Positions 1 to 12,836 of a stretch of 64,000 bases of DNA are shown here, piece after piece. How positions within the stretch are numbered: position 1 is the first letter of the stretch; every line of letters starts with the position of its first letter. The position numbers and the translations under genes are program-made. The notes under the pieces are model-generated. The model did not search any database. It was given only the letters and a program-made list of their open reading frames with translations, and was not told where the DNA came from. The stretch comes from Diogma glabrata (lineage: Eukaryota; Arthropoda; Insecta; Diptera; Cylindrotomidae), in the NCBI GenBank assembly GCA_963693315.1, contig OY856186.1:382638215-382702214 (forward strand), written 5' to 3'.

Positions 1-415
1 CAAAAATTAGAATAAAATCAAAAATTTAAACCTTTTCCAAATTCTAATTATATTCCAAAAATTCTTAAAAATTCAAAAATTGAAACTTTTTTCAAAATTC
101 TAAGCATATGCATATATAAAACTAAAAATTTTTTTTTCAAAATTACAAAAATATTCCAAAAATTAAATTATCAAATTGGAGAATCAAATATTTAAACTTT
201 TTCTAAATGCTAATAATATTCCAAAAATTCTTAACAATTCAAAAATTCAAACTTTTTTCAAAACTTTAAAAATATTGCAAAAATTATAACAATATCAAAA
301 ATTGAAACTTTTTCCGAAATCATAAAAATTATAATAAAATCAAAAATTAAAAATTTTTCAAAATTCTAAAAATATTCCAAAACTTCTTACAAAATCAGAA
401 ATTGAAACTTATTGA
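1..415 (-). repeat. AT-rich satellite, reverse-orientation array
   Basis: Degenerate units of about 52-57 bp built from runs like AAAATTCTAAAAATATTCCA and AAAAATTGAAACTTTTT. Read on the minus strand they match the array that starts near 516. There is no coding potential. The array continues past the left edge of the window, so its true length is unknown. Confidence 0.75.
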
Positions 416-459
416 AAAAAGTGGGGGTAAGAATTCCACTTTGAATTCATGAATGTAAT

Positions 460-482
460 ACTTAGGTCTTTCAGACCTAAGT
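460..482. repeat. Hairpin between the two satellite arrays
   Basis: A perfect 10-bp stem, ACTTAGGTCT paired with AGACCTAAGT, around a 3-nt loop. It lies in a short non-satellite spacer (about 416-515) where the flanking satellite flips orientation, so it may mark the inversion point. Confidence 0.6.
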
Positions 483-515
483 AAAATTGGACATGAAAAT
501 TTTTTAATATGTTAT

Positions 516-1690
516 AGTTTTTGAAATATTTTTGGAATTTGAAAAAGTTTCAATTTTTGATTTTTTAAGAATTTTTGGAATATTTTTAGAATTTTGAAAA
601 ATTTTAAATTTTTGATTTTATTATAATTTTTATAATTTTGGAAAAAGTTTCAATTTTTGATATTGTTATAATTTTTGCAATATTTTTAGAATTTTGGAAA
701 AAGTTTGAAATTCTGAATTTTTAAGAATGTTTGGAATATAATTAGAATTTAGAAAACGTTTAAATATTTGATTTTATTCTAATTTTTGGAATATTTTTAA
801 AATTTTGAAAAAAAAAATAGAATTTTTGAATTTGATATATATTTTTTGAATTTTGAAAATAGTTTCAATTTTTGAATTTGTAACAATTTTTGGAATATTT
901 ATAGAATTTTGAAAAGTTTTAAATTTTTGATTTTATTATAATTTTAATAATTTTGGAAAAAGTTTCAATTTTTGATATTGTTATAATTTTTGTAATATTT
1001 TTATAATTTTGGAAAACGTTTGAATTTTTGAATTTTTAAGAATTTTTGGAATATTATTAACATTTAGAAAAAGTTTAAATATTTGATTTTATTCTAATTT
1101 TTGGAATATTTTTGGAATTTTGAAAAAAAAAAGTTATGAATTTTATATATACTTTTAGAAATTTGGAAAAAATTTCAATTTTTGATTTTGTAAGAATTTT
1201 GGAATATTTTTAGAATTTTGAAAAATTAAAAATTTTTGATTTTATTATAATTTTAATAGTTTTGGAAAAGTTTTGAATTTTTAAGAATTTTTTGAATACA
1301 ATTCGAATTTAGAAAAAGTTTAAATATTTGATTTTATTCTAATTTTTGGAATATTTTTATAATTTTGAAAAAAAAATTTTGAATTTTATATTTATTTTTA
1401 GAATTTTGAAAAAAGTTTCAATTTTTGATTTTGTAAGAATTTTTTGAATATTTTTGGAATTTTGAAAAATTTTAAATTTTTGATTTTATTATAATTTTTA
1501 TAATTTTGGAAAAAGTTGCAATTTTTGATTTTGTTAGAATGTTGTTAGAATATTTTTAGAATTTTTGAAAAAAGTTTTAATCTTTGATTTTGTAATAATT
1601 TTTGAAATATTTTTAGAATTTTGTTTGAAAAAAGTTTGAATTTTTGATTTTATTTAATTTTTACAATATTTTTGGAATTTTGAAAGCAAT
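516..1690 (+). repeat. AT-rich satellite with higher-order period near 315 bp
   Basis: The same degenerate 52-57 bp unit as at the left edge, in plus orientation (GTTTCAATTTTTGATTTT, GGAATATTTTTAGAATTTTG). A variant unit beginning GATATTGTTATAATTTTT occurs at 659 and again at 974. This gives a higher-order period of 315 bp, about six monomers. A truncated third cycle follows to about 1690. Confidence 0.75.
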
Positions 1691-3639
1691 ATGAATGTGT
1701 GATTTTGTAATATCGTTCTCGAAACGCTAAATGGAGAGGTTTTTGAGTAATTTGCTGATTGTATCATTTTTTCACTAAATTATGTTAATTTATGATCTGT
1801 TATAATTTTCCGACAACGTATTGATGTTTCGTGTACGTTTTGTAATACATATCTAAACAGAGATAAAAAAAAGATGTACTTTAACAAAAAGTTATGTTTG
1901 ATATACATCGCTGCCCAAATCTAAAAACCATGTCCCCATAAAAGTTTTTGCCGAAAACTATATCAAAATCTTTAACCCAGACCGAAGTCTTGATATCTCA
2001 GAGCTGTGAGATTTCAGCCCCTCCATATTTTCGAAGTTGAAACTTTTATTTTATTTTATTTGAATAATTATATTTTTTTTATGGTTGTTAGTTGAATGTT
2101 GTGTTTCCTATGATATTCGTGCGTTTGTCAAATTGTGTTTCTCTAAGGTCATTATTGTTATAAGATGTAATATCCGGAATGGAGTTGTATCTTGTTGTTT
2201 TGGGGAATTTTATATTTTTTGTTGATAATATATGAGCAGCAAGGTGCTAACAGCTTAATCCAAGCATGACCTTAAAAATTTATAGAAATTTATAGACAAA
2301 AATTTACTTCCAAATTCAATCAAATGTCCAATCAAATAAAAACTGTAACATATTTTCAAAACATATTTACTTAAAACTAATCTGCTAATAAACACCATCC
2401 CACACAAATAATAACAGTTCATAAATTATAATCAACTTTTTAATGAAAACAAAATTAAAACATAATAAATATTTGCAGTAATAAAAAAGCCTAATCCAAA
2501 TATCACAACAAATTTGTTTTTAATTTAGTTTTTAGTTCGTATTGCCAAAAAAATAATTTCACATAAATCATTTTTCATTAAGTTTCATTAGTGCTTGCAA
2601 TAATTTTTAATTTTATTTATAAAAAACAAAACAAAAAACTTATCATCATAATTTTCATGAATATTTTAAGTGTTTTATGATGTAGGAGTATGGCTAGATA
2701 ATAGTTTTATATTTAAAGATACAAAAAGGAAAAGATATATAATTTGTCATAATTTTTGAATAAATCTTGGATTAAGATCAAACGAAGACGATTATAATAT
2801 ACATTTAGTAATAATATGATTTTGGGTCAGCCAAGAAAAAAACAAAAACAGAGATGTTTTAAACAATTCTATATATGTATAGTATACGTGCGGTTTTTAT
2901 AAAAGAGTTTTATTAATATTTATGTATTTTTGGATGGTTTACTTGGAGGAAATAACTTTAGTTTGTTTTTTTTGGGAAACAAACATTGCTGGTTTTCGTA
3001 TTCATTAATCATCAGAATATTAATTTTGTCGACATATACTTATATTGGTTGTTATATTTTGACTACCGTATACGAACATACATATATCCACAATCATGAA
3101 ACTATATACTTATGAAAATTTGAACCAATTAGACAAAACTACAGTTATGGCTAAAGACCAAGTCCAACAGGCAACAAGCGGCTAGAAATAGGAAGATATC
3201 CTATAATCAAACAGATTTGTGTACGGGTGGAATCAGATGTATCAGATTAGTTTAAATAAAAAAAAGAAGTTTAAATAGAAGTTTTCAACAATTATTTATG
3301 AGATAATCAATTTACAATTCTTTTATTTTGCTAAAAGCAAAACTGCATCAAAGATAAACTTGAAATAAATATTTTTCACACAATTTTCATCATATATTTC
3401 ATTATTATTAATAATACATATTGTAATAAACTTCGTCCAGAATGGGTTAATTTTATTTACTCATTCATGAATTAAACGTTAACTCCTTTTTCAATCTTTT
3501 ACTTGTATTGCAAATTGTATTGCATAAATTAATGTAAATCAAATTTGTTATACAAATGTTTACATTAATGAATTAAAAGGAGTTACCTGATACATTTTGC
3601 ATAAATTAAATTTGAGTTCGCTAACACAAATGCAAGTAT
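1691..3639. other. Non-coding AT-rich region, nothing recognised
   Basis: No ORF with family resemblance was seen; the small open frame at 2930-3115 is low-complexity and unconvincing. No transposon ends or RNA genes were found by eye. Confidence 0.5.
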
Positions 3640-3649
3640 GAATGAAAAC

Positions 3650-4100
3650 AGGTGTGGCCTATTTCAGATGAACGGACTACGTAGTATTGATTTCTAGTGG
3701 ATTATAGAAGTTTCGATTTATTTATTTTTCGATATAAATAAGCAAACAAAAATTTCAGACAGTCAGTTTTAATTTTGCAATTAAAAGTGTTTTACAAATA
3801 TTCGAAAGTATAAGGAATAATCGGTGGTACTTGAGCCTGGGTACTAATAGTAAAAGAATCGGAACTTAGTGGAATAGTAAATACAGATTTTACGATTCCG
3901 AGTATTATTGATTCAAATTGCGGAAAAGCGGTGAAGTTTATGGTACATAAATTGGAGACCCTGGAATTTATTGTAAGGAAAAACGGAAGCTGCTGTAATT
4001 TGTTGACAAATAAAGTTTGAGATTCTGTTAATCAAAGATCTGTCTTTTACTGTCGTATTTGCTCAATAATCGAAAAGAACCAACGAAGAGTCGTTACAAT
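3650..4100 (+). repeat. Possible solo LTR
   Basis: The stretch begins TGTGGCCTATTTC and ends AGTCGTTACA, so it has the TG...CA ends typical of LTRs. Inside are a TATA-like TATAAATA near 3735, an initiator-like TCAGT about 30 bp further, and an AATAAAG poly(A)-like signal near 4007. I could not find a matching target-site duplication or a second copy in the window, so this is only a candidate. Confidence 0.25.
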
Positions 4101-5380
4101 ATGTATTGAGATTTTGTTTTATATATAAGAATTTCAGTTCTAATTTAACACAAAAGAAATTCACATTATTAATAATTTTTCTTTTCTTCTAATTTACCAA
4201 TTTTTTTTTTAAATTAATAATTCATATCATAATAATAATATCATTAATAATAATAATATTTTGCATAAATTTATTTAAACAAAAACATCATATTATATTA
4301 TTTTATGTAAACAAATTTATGTAAACAAAACTATATTATTATGAAAAATACAGGTATCCATTCCGATACAAAATTAGAACTGAATTTTATACATCAATGT
4401 GGTTTTACACATAGATTACCCTAAGCGGCTTGCATATATCTGAGTCGTTGTGTTGAGGTTTTCTCATTATAACCGGAGATAAATCAACACACACAATAGA
4501 AATTCACCCGTGCATAAACCAAAAAATAAAACAAATATAAATATAAATATAAAATAAAACAAAAACAGAAACAACTTCATATCATCAAATCAAACCAATA
4601 AGGCCTTTAATAATTTTACCAATTATTAATATTACGATAACATTTCAGTTAAAACAATACAAAATGGAACACCCAATTGATGATCTTAACAACAATCAAT
4701 CAATTGAATCAATTTACTTTATTTTGGTTTTAGTTTAAAAAAGATATGTTTGTTTCATATTGCAAAGAGAAAATGAAAAAATGCCTTACAGTGGAATGAC
4801 ATAAACAGACAGATACTATTTATGAAACAAATCTTAAACTGCTTGATAGTACGAAATGAATGTATGATTGTTGTAAGAACTGCCTGTAGTAGATTTTAAA
4901 AGAAAATATCTAATGAACAGATTTTTCGGTCGTTACAAACTTTTAAAAAATCTTTATAGATACAAAACACACAAAATTTTTTGATAAAACTATAATTTTT
5001 TCCTTCAAATCCAAAAATAATTTGTAAATCAAATAAATTTGTGGTTTTTCAAATAATTTTGTGAGTTGTCTATTAATAAAAAATTTGTAAAATTAACTTA
5101 TTTTTTTTTTGTGTATTCGGTCGCTGTCCCCTTCCTCTCTTGCATGCGTTCATTACTTTCACAATGTTCCTTCTTTTATTTTCGTGGCTAATCTGTTTGA
5201 GTTTCAGTCGCTTCCCTTTAAGCGCAACCTTTAATGCAGGAAACCACATCAAACGAACACCGTTCAGATGTTGAGCTTCGATAGTTAATCAGCTGTCGAT
5301 ATCAAACAACGTATTAAGGGAAGTTATTAGTGATTTTGAGCTAAGAAATATCTTTATGAAAGAAATACGGAAGTATAGCT
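4101..5380. other. Non-coding region, nothing recognised
   Basis: AT-rich DNA with small simple repeats (ATAAATATAAAT near 4535; AAT-rich near 4220-4260). The less AT-rich patch at 5110-5330 has no ORF and no recognisable motif. Confidence 0.45.
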
Positions 5381-5384
5381 TCGA

Positions 5385-5600
5385 CATAATAGTAGATTCT
5401 TGTATGAGCTTAGAATGAAGGCAATTCTTCACGAGGATGAAATTTCCCGAAACGAGCTTAGCGAGTGGAGGGAATCATCCGAGTGAAGTATTGCCAACCT
5501 CCTAAGCGAATACAAGATGCTATTTTATCCACGACTGTAAAATAATATATTCTGTAAAGCATATATTCTTTAGTAGTCGGGGATAAAATATTATTCTATA
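5385..5600. repeat. Palindromic MITE-like element
   Basis: Imperfect inverted repeat. GGCAATTCTTCACGAGGATG and TTTCCC on the left pair with GGGAATCATCC and GTGAAGTATTGCC on the right, around CGAAACGAGCTTAGCGAGTG. Outside these, ATTCTTGTATGAGCTTAG pairs loosely with CTAAGCGAATACAAGAT. A second small inverted pair, TTTTATCCACGACT and AGTCGGGGATAAAA, follows to about 5600. Probably a non-autonomous DNA element; no TSD was identified. Confidence 0.45.
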
Positions 5601-8600
5601 TGAGTCTAGTGCTGGTTTTAGAACAGAAATAGTTGAAATCGACATATTATCTCTATAATTTTTTTATCTTTTTCTCCCATTCAAGGGATCGATTTTTTAA
5701 ATAATTGTAGTGCCTTCATAACTAATTAATTGTCCATTCTCTTAAACCGTTTTACCATTTACCACATTTTTAAAATATTTAAGCATCCTTACCAACTATT
5801 TAATTATACCTTATTACATAACATAAGCATATTCCAAACTTTTTTCCGCATCATAACATCTCAATTTACGACCACGTAGTTTAGTAATTTACAACGAACA
5901 TAATTTATACTAATTTCCTAATAAAAACCCAAATTTGATGGTTTTTCAATATTTCATTTTTACAATTTGTTCCAACGAATTTTAATAAAACTTTAAAATA
6001 GAGAAAAAAAAATAGAAAAAAAGATAAGAAAAACTAAGTTAAAAATGCGGTCTCTAGAAAAAATTTGACTATTTAAAAATTTATGTTAGTAAACTTTACC
6101 TAAATAAAAACCCACCAGTTAAAAAATCCTGACCGCTCGCTCGCCACAATTGTTTTCTTTTTAAAATTTACCAAAAAAAAATTTACGAAAATAAAGGAAT
6201 AAGAAAAAAGTGGAAAGAAAATGAAATGTTTATTAGTTTTAAACAGAAAATATGTCAATAAACAAATAAATTTCTTTGTTTCGAAAGGATTTTCTAACAA
6301 ATATATTTGTTCATGTCTCTTGTGTGTGGAACGAAAAGATCACTAAATATTAAACCATGAAAATTAAGTGAATAGTAGAATAAATTATATTTTAACAAAT
6401 TTACACATAATGAGAGGCAAGAGGAAGAAGAAGAAGAAAAAAATTCTGAAGATATTTTGTGGTTTGTTCAGAAGAAAAAAAAAACTATTTGGTATTCAGT
6501 AGTTCAATTTTTTTTTTTGTTATCTTACAGATCCTTTTTCATCCAGCACCGAAAGCGATGGGTTTTCTATTTTTTTCCCAACAATGAACTTCGTGTGTAT
6601 ATATATGATTGATTTAGAAGCTTTAAAATTTATGTTTTTTTTTTGTATATATAAATAGTAATTGCAATGCAAATCTAAAGGATGACTGATTTTGATAAGC
6701 ATTTGTCGAAATATTGTATTTATTTCTATATTGTATTGAATGTTGGCTTTGGACATAGAAACAATTTTTAAGAACGGTCCAATTTGCCTATGACTTGCTT
6801 TAATTGATGCTTATGACACGCAAATAAATATAATTTTATTTATAAATGAAATTAATTTATATAAAAATAAATACTTATCGAAAAATCGCATGTAAGTTTC
6901 AGATCCATATATAGGTTTGTTTTCTACAGTAATATACTTTGTGATCAGGATGTGATATAGCTGTTACTAAAGATTTATTATCACATACCATTGCAAATAG
7001 CAGCGATATATCCCTATCCATGCTGACATTTTATGAGCACTAGCGGTTGAACTCCATTTGGTCAACGGTATTACTCTCAGTCTCAGTTATGGATTATTCC
7101 TTGATAATTCCTCTATAGCCACCATATATAACTAACTTTATGTGGGCTTTAAACATTGAGGAAGATAGTGCTTCCGACCTTACTTCTTATTTTAATTTTA
7201 TTTTCTTTATTTGTCCAGAAATATTGACCTGTCTCATATTATATATGATATAAGAGGGTTTATTGTTTAGTTATCCATTCTTTATAAAAATTACACAAAA
7301 AAAAATTGCGTTCAATATCAACACCCCAGAACCCATGTTGATGACCTAAGTCTTAAAGGGTTTCTTTAAAGGTTTCTTTGTTGCTTTATATAACTGCCTA
7401 ACATAGCTCAATAGGTACCGAGAATTTTTGTAAACACTTTATTACTTTTCTTTAAACGTTTTTACGCAATCAGTTATCGGAGATGCCAACGAGGAGGTGT
7501 ATTTAGTATCTGGAGACAAGTATCAGTGCCAGCAAAGGACTGCCAAACCAAAAGAAATACGTTTTATTTACACCTAACCCCAATTATTTCGCCTTTTGAT
7601 TAATATAATTGAAATATTTATTTAATATGCAATTATTTCTCTTTATCTCTATAAAAGATATTTAGAGGTCCTGACTCCTAAATCATGGAAATTTATTGAG
7701 AAAAACGTTTATTAGACCAGACATCGACTGAATCAAGCATCTGCTTCAAATACCTTGGTCTCAAAAGAATCTAGTTCTCAAGTACAAGGACTTTAAAAAA
7801 AACATGGATTCATGATAAAATTTCAGGCCGAAGTGAATTTATGAACTACCCCTTCTCATAACATACATTCAAATTATGTTGCAGAAATCTTGCATGAATA
7901 TTGGATAACTAAGTGCAACTATAACTTCACCAATAACTAAGTAAAAAATGTGTTGAATTATCATTTAACACATCAATTTATAACAAAGTATGGAGTAATC
8001 AGCTAAATAGCATGTCGATTTATTACCTTGAATTTTCATTTCAACACTATTTCATATTTTGTCTAAACATTCTTACATTATATTTTGTTTTGCCTATTTC
8101 AAAATATTATATTTAATTTTTAGGTTACCCTATTATGCTGCTAAATTTGAAACGTGCAAAAATAATTTACTGATATTACTTAGTTCAATAACTTTTAAAC
8201 AAGTATAAAATCACGAAATTCGGTTAAGTTAATCAAAAGATACGGACATTTTAGTGAATTATTAAATAATGTTCTCTACAGGCAAATGCAAATTTCTAGA
8301 CCTTCTAACAGTTTATAACTAAAATTTTTTGAACTACTTCTTAAAAAATTAGTTTTTGCATCCAAACTTTGAGAATACTAACGAATTAACACAAAACCGT
8401 AGAAAGCCGATTTTCAAAAATTTTTCTCGATAAACTACACTGTCAGGAATTCGTTGATCGATGCTCATATTCTGACACTTGCCATAATAGTTGTTTTTCC
8501 TAAGTGACTCTGCAAATATTTTTAAGGGCAAATAATTTTTTTATTAATATGACATTGTGTTTAATTAATTTTAATAGATTTTGTATATTTTCAGTAATAC

Positions 8601-11145
8601 ACTGTTAAGCTAAACTGAAAATTTGAAGAAATACTTAAAATAATGGATCTTTTGTTCTAAAACTTTTTTATTTTTTAAATAAAAAATATAAGTATGTTCA
8701 CAGTAAATGTTAGTTTAGCAAAAATATTAATATTTTGTTTGAAACTTTTTTTTCCTAAATGTCACTGGAGGCAATGAGGCCTTTTTGAAAAATTGAGAAC
8801 GAATTCAGAAAATTCCACTAAAATTTTTTTGTTGTAATTCTGAGAAAAGAAGTTTGTTCTAAGAAAGTTAGACAATCACAAAATAAGGAGAGCTTGCTCT
8901 AACTTTTCTTTCGTATCATTAAGCGTTTTTGAGATATGAGTATTTATAGCCGTCAAATCTCGAATCTTGTTTTACTATATGCAAAAGCGCTGGCTCTTGG
9001 ATGCACCGATTGACCCAATTTTTTTTGTGGATATTCAGTATGGACCAATAAACGAATTTAGCCCTGAGCACCAAAAAAAAAATCAAAATGTTGTTTTTTC
9101 GATCTAATACATAGTTTCATTATATGACATATCTATATATGTATAATATCGAAATAATAACATGGTCAATCAAGGATTAATAAAATAAATTATGCAAAAT
9201 GTTGTGACACAAATTCCTTACCAAATCTTAATTTATTTGTCCAAAATCCAAAACAATAAATTTTGTTTTCTCACAATGAACAACCTAATTCATAACATAA
9301 TGGCCATTCAAGTCAATTTATTATCTTGACTTGACTTACTTGAAACATCCACGAAAACATTGAATATTTATTTTGGTCATATTTACAACGCCTCAATAAA
9401 AAAAATAGAACTAGACTAGTCCAAAAATATCCTCCCATTTTTTCCAATATTATGACACCAATTATAATGAAACACTTAATAGTTGTCCATCTTCAGTTCT
9501 ATTCATGTTTGAACTAATTTCAAACCAAAAACCTAATTTTTGGTCAGTTTTTCAAGAAATGAATGACTTTTCGAATTAGATAATACAATTATTTCCTGGT
9601 GTCCTTACATCATATAACTGTATTCTTTTATCATCATGTTCATTTACATAATATTAGAAAATAATATTCAATTTCAACAAATACTAATGACCTTCTAAAA
9701 TTATTATTGCAAAAAATGGTATACAGTTTAATTGTTGAAAACAAAATTAAAGCTGAAAAAAACTGTAAAAAAATCAATAAAAAATTATTATTATTTTCCA
9801 TCTTACAAAAATACTAAACCATTTTTAAGTAAAATAATTGTTTTACAACTTACCTTAAATGTTAAATTAAAAGCAAAAATGCTATTTGTAAAATTTAGGT
9901 AATATTAGCACATTCTGATGAATTGTTTTTTAAATTTTAATGTATCGGTTTAATGTTTCAAGAGCAGCTACTTTTTACAGTATTGTTATAACTGATTGAC
10001 CTTATAATTATTCATCTATGACAAAAATCTAGTAAAAAGTTTTCCATCGCTAAAATAATGTTAATATGATTAGACATATCGAGTGCCGTCGAGTGATCTG
10101 ACTGAAGCAACTGAAAAATTAAATGCAATTGTTGTTGTTTTTTCAGTTGTTTCATTCAAATCGAACGCACCTAATATTAATATTTTATTAAAAAATTATT
10201 TCAGATAGACTCCATTTAAATAAGTCCATTTAAAAGGGTTTTGGTTGTTTCGTTATACGAAATTATTGGTAATTTCAATAACTTCAACGAAACCAGTCGT
10301 TACGAAAGCGATGCCACATGGTAAATCAAAACGACCACATCGTTCGTTGTATGCAAAGTGCGCATAGTAATTTACTCGACAGTCGACGTAAATTACTTAT
10401 AAACAATCAAATGAACAAAAACTTCTAAAACGACCATGTTTGACGTTAAATCCGATGTGAGGTTAAATCCGAACGATAAAATAGTTTCCGGATTCCCCAC
10501 AAATCGTTGGCGGTTTCTTTAATTTTTTTTTTAAATTGAAGTATTTGAAATTAATTGAACTGTATTTTATTTTCACATAAATATTACGTGTGATTGTCTC
10601 GACTACATCGTTCTATCACTTTATACAGTTTTTGAAACAATTTGGTAGTTCTATTCGTCATATCTGCCCGCACGGTGAGGTTGAGAAAATTGCATTTAGA
10701 TTGGAAATAGAACATGTTTTTTCAATGTACTCATAAGACATTTTTTCAACAAGTTTAGTGCCTGAGAATGTTCTTTTACCTCCTTTTTCCTCGATGTCTG
10801 TTTGTTACTCCTCCAGAGATCTCTCTCTGATCCCTCCTTTTTGTGACTGAGCGAAAGTGTCAGATTCATCGTAGAGTATCGTGTAAACAGAAAAAATAAT
10901 CGCCTGAGAGGATTATCAGAAATCCAATTAATTTTGATAACTTTTTTGATGTGTGAGAGTTATGTTTTGAAAAACAGATTAATAATTGAATTAAAAAGAA
11001 AATTAAATATTTTTGTTTACTACTTACGAAGAAATCGTCAATATTTATTTACTCCATTCCTCTAATGAGAAATAATTAATATCTACAAACATAAACGATC
11101 ACACGATCATTTATATGTACTCATGACATAAACCATCAGCGAACC
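5601..11145. other. Long non-coding AT-rich stretch
   Basis: No recognisable gene or transposon end. Only short low-complexity ORFs (6100-6300, 6520-6756, 8349-8531) are present and none resembles a known family. A 30-bp palindrome, GTAATTTAC...GTAAATTAC, lies at about 10367-10396. Introns or distal regulatory DNA of host genes cannot be excluded. Confidence 0.4.
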
Positions 11146-11149
11146 TTGA

Positions 11150-11216
11150 CTCAATCGATTTAAATCGAAATCGATTTAACATTTGTTCGAAAATCGATTT
11201 AACATTTATTCACCAT
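11150..11216. repeat. Short tandem repeat containing ATCGATTTAACATTT
   Basis: The phrase AATCGATTTAACATTTGTTC is followed directly by AATCGATTTAACATTTATTC, with a related ATCGATTTAAATCGA just before. It lies about 60 bp left of the giant inverted repeat and may be part of its flank. Confidence 0.45.
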
Positions 11217-11277
11217 TTTGGTTGGCTGTAAAAAGTGAAATAAAAACTTTCCTTTTTTTAATACGAGTTTTCAAATA

Positions 11278-12644
11278 GAGCAATTTCACGAAGATTCAAC
11301 AACGTTTTGACTTGACCCTTTTTAATTTTAATTATTTTTTGTTTATAGATAGTCTTTGATAAATAAAAAATACCAGTTCTCTTAGAATTTTTTTTTTCGA
11401 CCAGGGGTCTTCACAGGGTGCCCCTCAATTTTTGTTATTTTGTGATGTGAGTGCATTTTGACGAGCGATTGTAGAAAAACCACTCAATCGATTTTCATAA
11501 ATGATATGTCGTTGAATAGGTATTAGAACAAAGTTTTTAAAAATGTACACTGTTAGTTTTTTGAAATAATTTTTAACGGTGTAACATAAGAAAAAAATGG
11601 TGTAATTGAAAAAAAGATGGCATAGCTTTTTTTTTTTTTTAAACTAAATTGAAGCTTATTTTATATCTAACAACTTGTGAAAGTTTAGGACTAGCATCAT
11701 TTTTTGTTTTAGAGATAAAATTCGTTGTGCACATGACTGTCGGGAATCAGTTTTTTTTGTTCTGAAGGAAAATTATAAAAATGGCGATTTTTAGATTCAG
11801 ATTTTTTTTTTTATGTTAAATATCAAATATTTTATTATTAAATGAACTTTTTAAAAAGCAATTTCAGTCAAGTTCAGCAAAATTTTGCGACATTTTGACT
11901 CGACCCTTTTTAATTTGGTTTATTTTGGTCTATATTTAAAAAAATTCTACTTGAAGCCGTATTTTTCATTTATCAAAGGCTATCTATAAACTAAAAATAA
12001 ACCAAATTAAAAAGGGTCGAGTCAAAATGTCGCAAAATTTTGCTGAACTTGACTGAAATTGCATTTTAAAAACTTCATTTAATAATAAAATATTTGATAT
12101 TTAACATAAAAAAAAATCTGAATCTAAAAATCGCCATTTTTATAATTTTCCTTCAGAACAAAAAAAACTGATTCCCGACAGTCATATGCACAACGAATTT
12201 TATCTCTAAAACAAAAAATGATGCTAGTCCTAAACTTTCACAAGTTGTTAGATATAAAATAAGCTTCAATTTAGTTAAAAAAAAAAAAAAAAAAGGCTAC
12301 GCCATCTTTTTTTCAATTACACCATTTTTTTCTTATGTTACACCGTTAAAAATTATTTCAAAAAATTAACAGTGTACATTTTTCAAAACTTTGTTCTAAT
12401 ACCTATTCAACGACATATCATTTATGAAAATCGATTGAGTAGTTTTTCTACAATCGCTCGTCAAAATGCACTCACATCACAAAATAACAAAAATTGAGGG
12501 GCACCCTGTGAAGACCCCTGGTCGAAAAAAAAAATTCTAAGAGAACTTGTATTTTATTTATCAAAGAGACTATCTATAAACAAAAAATAATCAAAATTAA
12601 AAAGGGTCAAGTCAAAACGTTGTTGAATCTTCGTGAAATTGCTC
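11278..12644. repeat. Giant inverted repeat (foldback), arms about 650 bp
   Basis: The left arm starts GAGCAATTTCACG at 11278 and the right arm ends CGTGAAATTGCTC at 12644. The arms match nearly base for base through landmarks such as GACCAGGGGTCTTCACAGGG, the poly-T/poly-A block at about 11628/12278 and TCGCAAAATTTTGCTGAAC. The loop is about 50 bp (11935-11985). The outer-end motif CTATCTATAAAC...AAAAAGGGTC also occurs beside the loop, so the structure probably arose from a multi-unit element. No protein is encoded. Transcription through it would give a long, almost perfect double-stranded RNA. Confidence 0.85.
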
Positions 12645-12836
12645 AATATTATTATTATCACCCCGATTACTGAAGTCGTGTCACATCAGGTGACATGACT
12701 ATAGTCATGTCACGTGGCTTAAAAATTTGTATTATTGAAATCGATAAAAACGGCCACGACTAAAACTAAAAATTCTGAAGCAAAAAACTCCAAAACTAAA
12801 AAAAACTTACATTTTACGTTCTTCAATTTCACAAAA

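Noticed and set aside
1..1700. Direct repeats that look at a glance like a CRISPR array
   Set aside because: Units are degenerate, contiguous and AT-only, there are no unique spacers, and the genome is eukaryotic.
3650..4100. Full LTR retrotransposon
   Set aside because: Only one LTR-like stretch exists, with no gag or pol near it and no matching TSD, so it is kept only as a low-confidence solo LTR.
7040..7080. tRNA-like word near AGCGGTTGAACTCCATTT
   Set aside because: No B box or acceptor stem could be paired around it.
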